DNA of 64,000 bases from 13-2-20CM-66-19 sp963824395 (GCA_963824395.1 CAWGPF010000005.1:434001-498000); one strand, 5' to 3'; counted from the first letter of the stretch, positions 8,729 to 17,391 are shown. The notes: generated by a model from the sequence alone, not told the origin. A program made the numbers and translations.

Positions 8729-10599
8729 CGGGAGTCCCGCCTCTCGGCCGGGCGGCTGATGCGGTCGAGTACGATGGCAAGCAGAACGATGACGAAGCCG
8801 GCCTCAAAGCCCATCCCAACCTGCACGGTATTGAGGGCGCGCACTACCGGCACGCCCAGGCCCCCTGCGCCCACCAGGGCCGCGATGACGACCATCGACA
8901 GGCTCAGCATGATGCACTGCGTGATGCCGGCGAGGATCGTCGGCGCGGCGCTCGGCAGCTCGACCTTCCAGAGCATTTGCAGGCGGGTCGCGCCGAACGC
9001 TTCGCCGGCCTCCAGGAGCGACTTCGGCACCGAGCTGATGCCGAGCTGGGTCAGGCGGATCGGCGCGGGCAGGGCGAAGATGACGGTCGAGATCAGCCCC
9101 GGCACCACCCCCAGGCCGAACAGTACCAGGGTCGGGATCAGGTAGACGAAGGTGGGCAGGGTCTGCATGAGGTCGAGCACCGGGCGCAGCGTCGCGAAAA
9201 CGCGCGGGCGGTGCGCCGCGGCGATGCCCAGGGGCACGCCGATGAGCGTCGAGACGAGTGCTGCCACCATGACGAGTGCGAGCGTCTCGAGCGTCGGCTC
9301 CCAGTAGCCCTGATTCATGATGAAGAGCAGGGCCGCCACCACGAAGACCACGAGTGACCAGGAGCGCCGCAGGAACCAGCTGAGCACGGCGGCCCCGAGC
9401 ACCAGGAGGGGCGAGGGGATGAACCGCAGCAGCGCGGTGAGGCCGTTGACGCTGCCGCGTATCAGGGTGGAAATGCCGTTGAAGAACGCGCTGAAGTGGG
9501 TTTTCACGTACTCGATGAAGACGGCCACCGTGTCCCCGACCGGGATCTTGTGGTCCGCGAGCCAGCGCTCGAGACTGAAGCTCGCAATCAGCCGGTTGCT
9601 GCCGAGCACCGCCGCGAGCGCCGGGTGTCCGTCGAAGGTCGTGACGCCCTGGAGCCAGGCGGCCACCGTGTCGGGGTTAGCCTTGAGGAAGTTGGCCGCC
9701 GCGACTTCCGCGGGCTGGTGGCGGTTCAGCATGTCGTCCATGACGCGGCTTTCCTGCTGCGTCGTGAAACTGAGGTTCTTCAGCAGCCGCCCCATGTTGG
9801 GGCACTCGCGGGTGTAGCCGGCGCGGGTATTGGTATAGACCGTGGCTTCCCCGTAGTTGGGGCCGAACACGCTGTCCCCGCCCTCCAGGTACTTCAGCTC
9901 AAAGCGCATGTTCATGGGGTGCGGATCCCAGGCCATGAACACGATCGGCTGGTGGGCGCGGATCGCGCGCTCGACTTGCGCGAGCATCCCCTGCTCGCTC
10001 GACTCGATCATGCGGAAGCCGCCGAGGCCGAAGAGGTTCCTGCTGATCATCTGCAGCACGAGACGATTGCCGTCGTTGCCGGGCTCGATGCCGTAGATCG
10101 AGGCGTTCAGCTGCGGGGCGAAGCGCTCGATGTCGGCAAAGCTCTTAAGTCCCGCCTCGTACGCGTAGGCAGGAACCGCGAGGCTGTATTTGGCACCCTT
10201 GAGGTTGGCGCGTCCGACCTCGACTGATCCATCCTGGACATAGCTCCTGCGGTCGCTTTCCTGCGCGGGCATCCAGTTGCCGAGGAAGACGTCGAGATCC
10301 TTGTTCTTCAGTGAGGCGTAGGCCACCGGCACGGACAGCACCGTGATCCTCGGCTGATAGCCGATGCGCTTGAGGAGCGCGCTCACCACCGCGGTGGTCG
10401 CGGTCACATCGGTCCAGCCGATATCGGGGAGTCTGACGACTTGGCACTGCGGCGGATCTCCCGCGGGCGCGGGCGGCTGGCTGGCCCGCGCCCCGGGGGC
10501 TGCTGCGAGCGCTGCGACCACGAGCGCCACTTGCCCGCAGCGGCAGATCGCGGTGGCCGCCCTCCTAAGGGGCCAGGGACTCGACTCAACTGGCGCCAT
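8725..10599 (-). CDS. choXW: Fused choline-binding protein and permease
   Basis: One 624-residue chain joins two subunits normally made separately. After a signal sequence (GQVALVVAALAAAPGARA, residues ~22-39) comes a ChoX/ProX-type quaternary-amine-binding domain with the expected aromatic residues (DIGWTD, FLGNWMP, YSLAVPAYAY, FMAWDPHP) up to about residue 300. The C-terminal ~250 residues form a ProW/ChoW permease with several membrane segments and the coupling-helix region (EAGEAFGATRLQMLWKVELPSAAPTILAG). I prefer ATG 10599 because it gives a normal signal peptide and places the repeated 11-mer at promoter distance; ATG 10665 is the longer option. The binding domain therefore stays tethered to the outer face of the membrane. 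Known OpuA-type fusions have the binding domain at the C-terminus; here it is N-terminal. Confidence 0.9.
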   Translation of the reverse strand: MAPVESSPWPLRRAATAICRCGQVALVVAALAAAPGARASQPPAPAGDPPQCQVVRLPDIGWTDVTATTAVVSALLKRIGYQPRITVLSVPVAYASLKNKDLDVFLGNWMPAQESDRRSYVQDGSVEVGRANLKGAKYSLAVPAYAYEAGLKSFADIERFAPQLNASIYGIEPGNDGNRLVLQMISRNLFGLGGFRMIESSEQGMLAQVERAIRAHQPIVFMAWDPHPMNMRFELKYLEGGDSVFGPNYGEATVYTNTRAGYTRECPNMGRLLKNLSFTTQQESRVMDDMLNRHQPAEVAAANFLKANPDTVAAWLQGVTTFDGHPALAAVLGSNRLIASFSLERWLADHKIPVGDTVAVFIEYVKTHFSAFFNGISTLIRGSVNGLTALLRFIPSPLLVLGAAVLSWFLRRSWSLVVFVVAALLFIMNQGYWEPTLETLALVMVAALVSTLIGVPLGIAAAHRPRVFATLRPVLDLMQTLPTFVYLIPTLVLFGLGVVPGLISTVIFALPAPIRLTQLGISSVPKSLLEAGEAFGATRLQMLWKVELPSAAPTILAGITQCIMLSLSMVVIAALVGAGGLGVPVVRALNTVQVGMGFEAGFVIVLLAIVLDRISRPAERRDSR

Positions 10600-10674
10600 G
10601 CGCGCTCCACTACTGGGTGAAAATGCCGCGCGGACTTGACCCGCGAGGCCCCCGGCCTTCATCATTCTCGTTAT

Positions 10675-10685
10675 GACTTGAATAG
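10675..10685 (-). promoter_or_regulatory. Repeated 11-mer CTATTCAAGTC upstream of choXW
   Basis: Exact copy of the element at 5929-5939, in the same orientation relative to the downstream gene. It lies in the divergent space between choXW and betIB, 76 bases before the chosen choXW start. Confidence 0.4.
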
Positions 10686-10775
10686 CCGTTTAACCGACGG
10701 GCTGTCAAGCCTGTGAAACATAGGCAAGTCCCTGACGGGGCTGGAAGTATCGTCTCCCGGATCGCAAGACCACGA

Positions 10776-10834
10776 GGCATTGAATGCCCGCCCGGTGAAC
10801 GTCTTCGGAGCATTGCATTGAACAGGCAATCAAC
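10776..10834. promoter_or_regulatory. Putative BetI operator region before/over the betIB start
   Basis: Two palindromic sites lie here. GGCATT-G-AATGCC (10776-10788) is a perfect inverted repeat. ATTGA-N8-TCAA (10817-10834) overlaps the proposed TTG start. The second shares its layout with sites at 21328-21345 and 21482-21499 upstream of the GbdR-like gene. The TTGA-N8-TCAA spacing resembles what I recall for BetI operators of Gammaproteobacteria, which I have not been able to check. Confidence 0.4.
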
Positions 10835-12896
10835 CACCTCCAGGGAACCCCCCGCGCGCGCATCGGCGCCGGTGCGGGACGAGGGTGAAGAGGCCCGCCG
10901 CATTCAGCTGGTCGAAGTCACCATCGATAGTCTCGCTGAAGTCGGCTACGTCGGCACGACGCTGGCGGAGATTGCACGCCGCGCCGGGGTATCCCCGGGC
11001 CTGGTCGCGCACTACTTCGGGGACAAGGACGGTCTCCTCGAGGCGGCCTTCCGGCGTCTGGCGCGCATCATCGCGGTTCGCATGCGCTCGGTGCTGGCGC
11101 TCGCGCATACGCCGCGCGAGCGCGTGCAGGCGGTCATCGACGCGAACCTGGCACCCGAGGAATTCGATAAGCGCACCGGCACCGCATGGCTGTCGTTCTG
11201 GGGCCAGGTGCTGCACGTGCAGGGCCTCAAGCGCGTCCAGACCGCATACCAGAAGCGCATGCTGTCGAACCTGCGCAGCGACCTGCGCCAGATCATTCCC
11301 GCGGATGAGGCCCGCAGCCTGGCCGCGATGATTGCGGCGATGATCGATGGGGTGTGGCTGCGCGCGGCGCTCTCGGAATGGGAGGAGGCCGACAGCGGCA
11401 GCGCCCGCGCGCTGCTCACCGCCTTCGTCGAAGGCCGTCTGAAGGAGCTCACGCCCGTCGGGGCGCGGGCGCTGCGCGCCCCGCGTGCCGCATCCTCATT
11501 CCGCGTGCTCAATCCCGCCACGGGCGTACAGCTGGCGGAAATTCCGATCGACGGCGCCGGGCAGGTCGAGGCGGCGGTAGCGCGTGCGCAGGCCGCGCAG
11601 AAGAAGTGGGCGGCGCTCACGGGAGCCGAGCGCGGGCGCATCCTGCAGCGCGCCGCACGCATGCTGCGCGAGCGCAACGAGGAACTCGCGCACCTGGAAA
11701 CCCTGAACACCGGCAAGCCGATCCAGGAGACACGCGCGGTCGACGTGCTCTCGGGGGCCGAGTGCCTGGAGTACTACGCCGGCATCGCCGCGGGGATCGC
11801 CGGCGAGCACCTGAACCTCGGTCCGCAGGCATTCGGCTACACGCGGCGCGAGCCCCTCGGCGTGGTCGCCGGCATTGGCGCCTGGAACTATCCGCTGCAG
11901 ATTGCCTGCTGGAAGTCCGCGCCCGCGCTCGCCTGCGGCAACGCCATGATCTTCAAGCCCGCCGAGCTCACCCCGCTCACGGCGATCAAGCTCGAAGAGA
12001 TCTACGCCGCGGCCGGGGTACCGGCCGGGGTCTTCCAGGTAGTGCAGGGGCTGGCGGACACCGGACGCCTGCTCACCCGCCACCCGCAGATCCGCAAAGT
12101 CTCCCTCACCGGGGAAGTCGGGACCGGCAAGGCAGTCATGGCCGATGCCGCTGCCACTCTCAAGCAGGTGACGCTGGAGCTCGGCGGCAAGTCGCCCCTG
12201 ATCGTCTTCGGCGACGCCAAGCTCGAGAACGCCGTGTCCGGGGCACTGCTCGGTAATTTCTACTCTGCCGGCGAGGTGTGCTCCAACGGCACGCGCGTGT
12301 TCGTGCACCGAAGCCTCAAGGCCGCCTTCATCGAGCGGCTGCGGGCGCGCACCGAGGCGATGAAGGTCGGTGATCCGCTGGATCCTGCCACGCAGGTCGG
12401 GGCCCTGATCTCCGCGGAGCACATGGAGAAGGTACTGGGCTTCATCGCCCGCGGCCGGGCCCAGGGCGCGCGTCTCGTGACCGGCGGCGGCCGGGTGACG
12501 AGCGGGGAACTGGCGCGCGGGTTCTTCGTGGCCCCCACTGTGTTCGAGGGCTGCCGGGATGACATGGACATCGTGCGCCAGGAGATCTTCGGGCCGGTCA
12601 TGTCCGTGCTCGAGTTCGACGAGGAGGACGAGGTGATCGCGCGCGCTAACGCCACCGAGTTTGGCCTGTCCGCATCCGTATTCACCAACGACCTCTCGCG
12701 CGCGCATCGGGTCATCGCACAGCTGGAGGCCGGCACCTGCTGGATCAACCACTACAACATCACACCCATCGAGCTGCCTTTCGGCGGCGTCAAGATGTCG
12801 GGCCTCGGCCGTGAGAACGGCCGCGCCGCGATCGAGCACTATACGCAGCTGAAGAGCGTGTACGTGGCCCTCGGGGACATCGAGGCTCCCTACTAG
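10818..12896 (+). CDS. betIB: BetI-BetB fusion: TetR repressor joined to betaine aldehyde dehydrogenase
   Basis: One open frame of about 692 residues encodes two proteins that are normally separate. Residues ~22-212 are a BetI-type TetR repressor: helix-turn-helix TTLAEIARRAGVSPGLVAHYFGDKDGLLEAAF (43-77), then the BetI ligand domain with TGTAWLSFWGQ. After a ~15-residue Ala/Arg linker, residues ~227-692 are a betaine aldehyde dehydrogenase: FRVLNPATG, the NAD-site stretch IGAWNYPLQIACWKSAPALACGNA split over 352-376, general-base Glu in LELGGKSP (~454) and catalytic Cys in GEVCSNGTR (~488). The first ~20 residues of a normal BetB are missing. I chose TTG 10818 because GGAG at 10807-10810 is well spaced; GTG 10713 and GTG 10872 are alternatives. 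The enzyme half makes glycine betaine from betaine aldehyde; betA follows eight bases later. Confidence 0.9.
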   Translation: MNRQSTTSREPPARASAPVRDEGEEARRIQLVEVTIDSLAEVGYVGTTLAEIARRAGVSPGLVAHYFGDKDGLLEAAFRRLARIIAVRMRSVLALAHTPRERVQAVIDANLAPEEFDKRTGTAWLSFWGQVLHVQGLKRVQTAYQKRMLSNLRSDLRQIIPADEARSLAAMIAAMIDGVWLRAALSEWEEADSGSARALLTAFVEGRLKELTPVGARALRAPRAASSFRVLNPATGVQLAEIPIDGAGQVEAAVARAQAAQKKWAALTGAERGRILQRAARMLRERNEELAHLETLNTGKPIQETRAVDVLSGAECLEYYAGIAAGIAGEHLNLGPQAFGYTRREPLGVVAGIGAWNYPLQIACWKSAPALACGNAMIFKPAELTPLTAIKLEEIYAAAGVPAGVFQVVQGLADTGRLLTRHPQIRKVSLTGEVGTGKAVMADAAATLKQVTLELGGKSPLIVFGDAKLENAVSGALLGNFYSAGEVCSNGTRVFVHRSLKAAFIERLRARTEAMKVGDPLDPATQVGALISAEHMEKVLGFIARGRAQGARLVTGGGRVTSGELARGFFVAPTVFEGCRDDMDIVRQEIFGPVMSVLEFDEEDEVIARANATEFGLSASVFTNDLSRAHRVIAQLEAGTCWINHYNITPIELPFGGVKMSGLGRENGRAAIEHYTQLKSVYVALGDIEAPY

Positions 12897-12904
12897 GCGC
12901 CCCG

Positions 12905-14572
12905 ATGGCGGACAAACACGAGACCTTCGACTACGTCATCGTCGGTGCGGGCTCCGCGGGGTGCGTACTGGCGGACCGGCTCACCGAGGACGGCCGCAAC
13001 AGCGTGCTGCTGCTTGAGTACGGTGGTTCGGACCGCTCACTGTGGATCCAGATGCCGACCGCACTGTCGATCCCGATGAACATGGAGCGCTATGACTGGC
13101 GCTACTACACCGAGCCTGAGCCGAACCTCAACAACCGCCGCCTGCACACCCCGCGCGGCAAGGTTCTCGGGGGCTCCTCCTCCATCAACGGCCTCGTCTA
13201 CGTGCGCGGCAACGCCCTCGACTATGAGGGCTGGGAGGCGCGCGGGGCGAGCGGCTGGGGCTACCGCGACGTGCTGCCCTACTTCAAGCGCGCGGAAGGC
13301 CGGGCCGCCGGCGCTGATGACTACCGCGGCGGCGAGGGTAAGCTCGCTACGCAGCGCGGCCTGCTCACCAATCCGCTGCACGCCGCCTGGCTTGCCGCCG
13401 GGCGCGAGGCCGGCTACCCCGCCACCGAGGACATGAACGGCTTCCAGCAGGAAGGCTTCGGCTACATGGACATGACGGTCGGGGGCGGCAGGCGCTGCAG
13501 CGCCGCCAACGCGTATCTGCGCCCCGCCATGCGCCGCCCGAATCTCGAGGTGCGCACCCATGCGCTCGCCACGCGTCTGCTGTTCGAGGGGCGGCGGGCG
13601 GTGGGCGTGCGCTACCGGCGCGGTGACACGCGGCATCAGGCGATGGCGCGGCGCGAGATACTCGTGTGCGCAGGGCCGATAAACTCCCCGCAGCTGCTGA
13701 AGCTCTCCGGTGTCGGGCCGGGGGAGGAGCTCGCCGAGCTCGGCATCAACGTCGTGAAGGATGTGCCGGGGGTGGGCGAGAACCTGCAGGACCATCTGGA
13801 GTTCTACTTCCAGGTCGCCTCGCGCGAGCCCGTCACCCTCTACTCCGAGATGTCGCTGTGGCGGCGTGCCCTGATCGGCGCGCGCTGGCTGCTGACCCAT
13901 GGCGGCATTGGCAGCAGCAATCACTTTGAGACCGGGGGCTTCATCCGCAGCCGTGCCGGCGTGCCGTACCCGGACATCCAGTTCCACTTCCTGCCGCTGG
14001 CGGTGAGTTATGACGGCTCATCGCTCGCCCGCGAGCATGGCTTCCAGGCGCACGTCGGGCCCATGCGCTCGCGCAGCCACGGCTACGTGCGCCTGCGTAC
14101 CACGGAGCCCCTGGATAAGCCCAAGATCTGCTTCAACTACATGTCGCGCGAGGAGGACTGGGTGGACATGCGCGCCTGCGTGCGCCTGACGCGCGAGATC
14201 TTCGCGCAGCACGCTTTTGATCGCTATCGGGGACGGGAGATCCAGCCGGGCGCCGCGGTCAGCACCGACGCGCAGATCGATGAGTTCATCCGCGCGCGGG
14301 TGGAGAGCGCCTACCACCCCTCCTGCACCTGCAAGATGGGCGCCGTGTCCGATCCGATGGCGGTGGTGGATCCGCAGACGCGCCTCATCGGGCTCGAGGG
14401 GCTGCGCGTGGTGGACTCCTCCATCATGCCCGCGATTACCACCGGCAACCTCAACGCGCCGACCATCATGCTGGCGGAGAAGGCGGCTGATCACATCCGC
14501 GGCGCCAGCCCGCTGCCGCAAGCGCAGGTGTCGTACTACAGCGCGCCCGCCTGGCAGAGCGCACAGCGCTGA
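12905..14572 (+). CDS. betA: Choline dehydrogenase
   Basis: A 555-residue GMC-family flavoenzyme. The N-terminal FAD motif is DYVIVGAGSAGCVLADRL (residues 9-26), GMC signature 1 is GKVLGGSSSINGLVYVRG (~82-99), signature 2 is AGPINSPQLLKLSGVGP (~256-272), and the C-terminal active-site histidine lies in ESAYHPSCTCKMG. Length and motif spacing fit BetA. It oxidises choline to betaine aldehyde, and probably further, at the membrane with electrons going to the respiratory chain. It is the second gene of a betIB-betA operon, and choXWV, which supplies choline, is divergent from it. It converges with the sulfotransferase gene after 16 bases. Confidence 0.95.
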   Translation: MADKHETFDYVIVGAGSAGCVLADRLTEDGRNSVLLLEYGGSDRSLWIQMPTALSIPMNMERYDWRYYTEPEPNLNNRRLHTPRGKVLGGSSSINGLVYVRGNALDYEGWEARGASGWGYRDVLPYFKRAEGRAAGADDYRGGEGKLATQRGLLTNPLHAAWLAAGREAGYPATEDMNGFQQEGFGYMDMTVGGGRRCSAANAYLRPAMRRPNLEVRTHALATRLLFEGRRAVGVRYRRGDTRHQAMARREILVCAGPINSPQLLKLSGVGPGEELAELGINVVKDVPGVGENLQDHLEFYFQVASREPVTLYSEMSLWRRALIGARWLLTHGGIGSSNHFETGGFIRSRAGVPYPDIQFHFLPLAVSYDGSSLAREHGFQAHVGPMRSRSHGYVRLRTTEPLDKPKICFNYMSREEDWVDMRACVRLTREIFAQHAFDRYRGREIQPGAAVSTDAQIDEFIRARVESAYHPSCTCKMGAVSDPMAVVDPQTRLIGLEGLRVVDSSIMPAITTGNLNAPTIMLAEKAADHIRGASPLPQAQVSYYSAPAWQSAQR

Positions 14573-14588
14573 CGGCGCGCGCCGCGCG

Positions 14589-16583
14589 TCACTCCCGGTA
14601 GCGCGTCAGCGCATCGCCGAGCGCCGCGCGCAGCGGCCCGAGCCAGGGCTCGTAGTGGCGCCACTGGTCCAGTCCCTCCCGGTAGAGCGGCTGGCGCACC
14701 TGCTCGGAGCTCGCGGTGCGCACGCTGCGCTCGGTCTTGTGAAAGTCGAGACAGGCGGGCTCAAAGTCGAGCTCACAGTATTCGAGCAGGCGACGCACGC
14801 TGCCCTCCAGATCATCGACCAGATCCTCGTGCTGGATACGCATGATGCGCCCGGGCAGCACCGCCTCCCAGTGCCGCATGAGCTCAAGATAAGTGCGGTA
14901 GTAGCGCGCGATGTCCTCGATGCTGTAGGCGAACTCCTGGCCGTGTGCAAAGAGCTGCTTGAAATTGCCGAAGCAGCAGGCCATCGGTTCGCGGCGCGCG
15001 TCGATGATCTTGGCGTTGGGCAGCATCAGCTGCAGCAACCCGATGTGACGGAAGTTGTTCGGCATCTTGTCGATGAAGCGCGGCTTGTCGGTGCGATAGG
15101 CGCGCGTGTCGTTCAAGTACTTCTCCCCGAGGCGCCGCAGGTCCGGTGCGGCGAGCTGCGCGAGCACCGCCGGGTAGCGCGGCGCGGCCGGGTTCCAGTC
15201 GTGCCCCTGCAGATCGACCACGATCCGCGGGATGTCGGCGAGCTCCTGCGTGCCCTCGACCGCGGAGTGCGAGGCGAGGATCTGCTCGATCAGGGTCGAC
15301 CCGGAGCGCGGCAGCCCGACGATGAAGATGGGATCCTTGTCGGGCACGCCGCTGCCGCGGTTGCGCGCGAAGAGCTCAGGCACGCAGACCTCGATCTGCA
15401 GGCGCGTGTTCTGCTCCAGAACTTCCGGCCGGTAGCGGCTGGCGGCGCGCTTGAGGCCGTTGCCGCGTTCGTACCAGGCGAATGACTCCTCGTACTCACC
15501 CCGGTCCTCGAGCGCCTTGCCGAGAGCGAAGCACAGGTGATAGCGGTCATCCGCGCTCAGATCGGGCGCCGACTGCGCGCTGCGCATGGCGCTGAGCTCG
15601 GCATCCTGGAAGCGGTAGGTCTTGAGATTGGCAAGACTCCAGTAGGCATCACCGTAGCCGGCGCGCGCCCGGGCGGCGGCGCGGTACTCCTCGATGGCTT
15701 CATCGCGCCGCCCGAGCGTCTTCAGCGAGTGGGCGATCGACAGGTGCAGGTCCGCCGGCTGCAGCGCGCCAGCCAGCAGGCCCCGATATAGCTCGATGGC
15801 GCGCTCATGCTGACCCAGGCCGACGCAGGTGGTGGCGTAGAGCGTGCGGTAGTTGCGGTCGGCCGGATCTGCGGCGAGCAGCCGGGTGGCCTGCTCCTGG
15901 GCGGCGCGATGCAGGTGGCGCGAGACCAGCACCTGGGCATACTCGAAGCGCGCCGCGCGGTAGTCGGGAGCGAGCTCGAGGACTCCCTCCAGCAGCAGCT
16001 GGGCATCATCGAGCACCTCGCGCTGGACGCCGATGCGCGCAAGCAGCCGCATGGCCTCGACGTGATGGCCGTTCTTGATGAGAAAGGCACGGATCAGTTC
16101 CTCCGCCGCTGCAAGATCTCCGTCGGAGAACAGGGCGGTGGCGGTGACCACTGCCGCGGGCAGTGCTTTGAGCGTGGCCACGTGCGCGGCGGCAGCCGCG
16201 CCATTCTCAGCATCACCCACCATCCCGTAGAGGCGCTCGAGCATGCTCCAGCTGGCCGGCAGCGCGGGATTGATATTCACCGCGTGCAGGAACGCCTCGA
16301 TGGCCTGCGGCGCCTGCCGCAGCGCCACGTGGCAGTTGCCCCGCTCCTGGTAGAGGCGGCTGAAGCGTGGGTGCAGCTGCTCGAGCCCGGCAAGCGTGGC
16401 GAGCGCTGCGGGGATGGCGCCTGACTGGCGCTGTGCGAGCGCACGCAGGTACAGCACGTCGCGGTTCTCGGGCACCTGGCGCAGCAGCCCCTCGCTGGCC
16501 GTGAGCGCTTCGGCAAAGTGACGCGCCTGCACCAGCTCGCGTAGCCGCCGCACCTCAAGTTCAACTGCCGAGGGCTCGCTCAC
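14589..16583 (-). CDS. TPR-repeat sulfotransferase
   Basis: A protein of about 664 residues with an N-terminal array of tetratricopeptide repeats (for example GNCHVALRQAPQAIEAFLHA and LHLSIAHSLKTLGRRDEAIEE) up to about residue 380. The C-terminal sulfotransferase domain has the 5'-phosphosulfate loop FIVGLPRSGSTLIEQILASH and the 3'-phosphate region (IDARREPMACCFGNFK). No signal peptide is visible. Such proteins transfer sulfate from PAPS to an unknown acceptor and are common next to TonB receptors in some Gammaproteobacteria. I use GTG 16583 because the longer frame upstream reads through the HTH gene; no strong ribosome site is seen. The acceptor cannot be predicted. Confidence 0.85.
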   Translation of the reverse strand: MSEPSAVELEVRRLRELVQARHFAEALTASEGLLRQVPENRDVLYLRALAQRQSGAIPAALATLAGLEQLHPRFSRLYQERGNCHVALRQAPQAIEAFLHAVNINPALPASWSMLERLYGMVGDAENGAAAAAHVATLKALPAAVVTATALFSDGDLAAAEELIRAFLIKNGHHVEAMRLLARIGVQREVLDDAQLLLEGVLELAPDYRAARFEYAQVLVSRHLHRAAQEQATRLLAADPADRNYRTLYATTCVGLGQHERAIELYRGLLAGALQPADLHLSIAHSLKTLGRRDEAIEEYRAAARARAGYGDAYWSLANLKTYRFQDAELSAMRSAQSAPDLSADDRYHLCFALGKALEDRGEYEESFAWYERGNGLKRAASRYRPEVLEQNTRLQIEVCVPELFARNRGSGVPDKDPIFIVGLPRSGSTLIEQILASHSAVEGTQELADIPRIVVDLQGHDWNPAAPRYPAVLAQLAAPDLRRLGEKYLNDTRAYRTDKPRFIDKMPNNFRHIGLLQLMLPNAKIIDARREPMACCFGNFKQLFAHGQEFAYSIEDIARYYRTYLELMRHWEAVLPGRIMRIQHEDLVDDLEGSVRRLLEYCELDFEPACLDFHKTERSVRTASSEQVRQPLYREGLDQWRHYEPWLGPLRAALGDALTRYRE

Positions 16584-16596
16584 GGCCGGTGCGCTG

Positions 16597-16893
16597 TCAG
16601 CGGATCCAGGGTCGCAGCACCCGGCGCACGGGGTCGGTAGACGTCGCCGTGACGGCCGGGTCCAGCAGGCGGCGTCGCTGCAGGTGCTGGATGGCGACCT
16701 GCACCGTCGACTTGGACAGCCCGGTGTGGGTCGCGATGGTCTGCAGGCTGACCGAGATGGCATCCCGCCTGAGGCGTGTCGCGTGGCGCAGGAGGTACAG
16801 ATAAACGATGAACGCGGCGGGCTTGCGGTCGTGGCCGACCAGATCGGGCATCAGGGCATCGACGACGTAGGCTTCAAGTGCCAGGCGTTGCAT
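16597..16893 (-). CDS. Small helix-turn-helix DNA-binding protein
   Basis: A 98-residue protein with a winged-helix-like segment: ISVSLQTIATHTGLSKSTVQVAIQHLQRRRLL (residues ~47-78). It ends 13 bases before the sulfotransferase start and is likely co-transcribed with it. The upstream AT-rich stretch (16894-16923) contains TATAGT on the minus strand and an inverted repeat that could be its own operator. It probably regulates this pair and perhaps the divergent glyoxalase gene; no ligand domain is present. Confidence 0.75.
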   Translation of the reverse strand: MQRLALEAYVVDALMPDLVGHDRKPAAFIVYLYLLRHATRLRRDAISVSLQTIATHTGLSKSTVQVAIQHLQRRRLLDPAVTATSTDPVRRVLRPWIR

Positions 16894-16906
16894 ATGGATA
16901 ATTACT

Positions 16907-16923
16907 ATACCGATTATTGGTAT
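16907..16923. promoter_or_regulatory. Inverted repeat ATACC-N7-GGTAT in a divergent promoter
   Basis: A perfect five-base-arm inverted repeat lies in the AT-rich gap between the HTH gene and the broken glyoxalase gene. It overlaps the likely -10 region of the HTH gene, so it is a candidate autoregulatory operator. Confidence 0.35.
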
Positions 16924-16978
16924 GAGGGGCCGCTGCCGCGGTCCTACAATGCGCGAAATCGCTTACGGGAGTCCTGCG

Positions 16979-17344
16979 ATGATCACTCAGCTTAAGTTCG
17001 TCGGCATTCCGACGCGCGACCAGGCGCGCGCGCTGAAGTTCTATACCGAGTAGCTGCGCTTCGAGATCGCCACCGACCAGCCCTTCAACGAAGGCCAGCG
17101 CTGGATCGAGCTGCGCATCGCCCACTCGCCAACGCGGGTCGTGCTCTTCACGCCGGAGGGACAGGAGGATCGCATCGGGACGTTCTTCAACGGCTCATTC
17201 CAGTGCGATGACGTCGAGGCCACCTATCGGCAACTGCGTGGCCGGGGCGTTGAATTCGTGAAGCCGCCTGAAAAGCAGCCCTGGGGCACGTTCGCCCTGT
17301 TCAAGGACCCCGACGGCAACCAGTTCGTGCTGTCCTCGGGGTGA
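16979..17344 (+). pseudogene. VOC/glyoxalase-family gene interrupted by an amber codon
   Basis: From the ATG at 16979 the frame reads MITQLKFVGIPTRDQARALK, then FYTE, then TAG at 17051-17053, then LRFEIATDQPFNEGQRWIEL and on to a normal end (DPDGNQFVLSSG) at 17344. Ignoring the TAG gives a 121-residue VOC (glyoxalase/bleomycin-resistance) domain of ordinary length. The stop replaces the residue that is usually lysine in FYTEKLGFE-like motifs, a one-base change from AAG. No frameshift is seen and the rest looks intact, so the damage is recent, or the codon is read through or suppressed, or it is a sequencing error. A GGGAG ribosome site precedes the ATG. Confidence 0.8.
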
Positions 17345-17361
17345 GGGCGCGGGCCGCAGGT

Positions 17362-17391
17362 CCCGTGCCGGGGGATAAATCCCGGCACGGG
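17362..17391. terminator. Bidirectional hairpin between convergent genes
   Basis: CCCGTGCCGGG and its exact complement CCCGGCACGGG form an 11-bp stem with an eight-base loop. It lies 17 bases after the glyoxalase stop and 13 bases after the TonB-receptor stop on the other strand. No long T-tract follows. Confidence 0.6.

Noticed and set aside
10713..10817. Extended N-terminus of the betIB gene from GTG 10713
   Set aside because: The added 35 residues have no BetI similarity, lack a good ribosome site and would cover the putative operators; TTG 10818 has GGAG at proper spacing.
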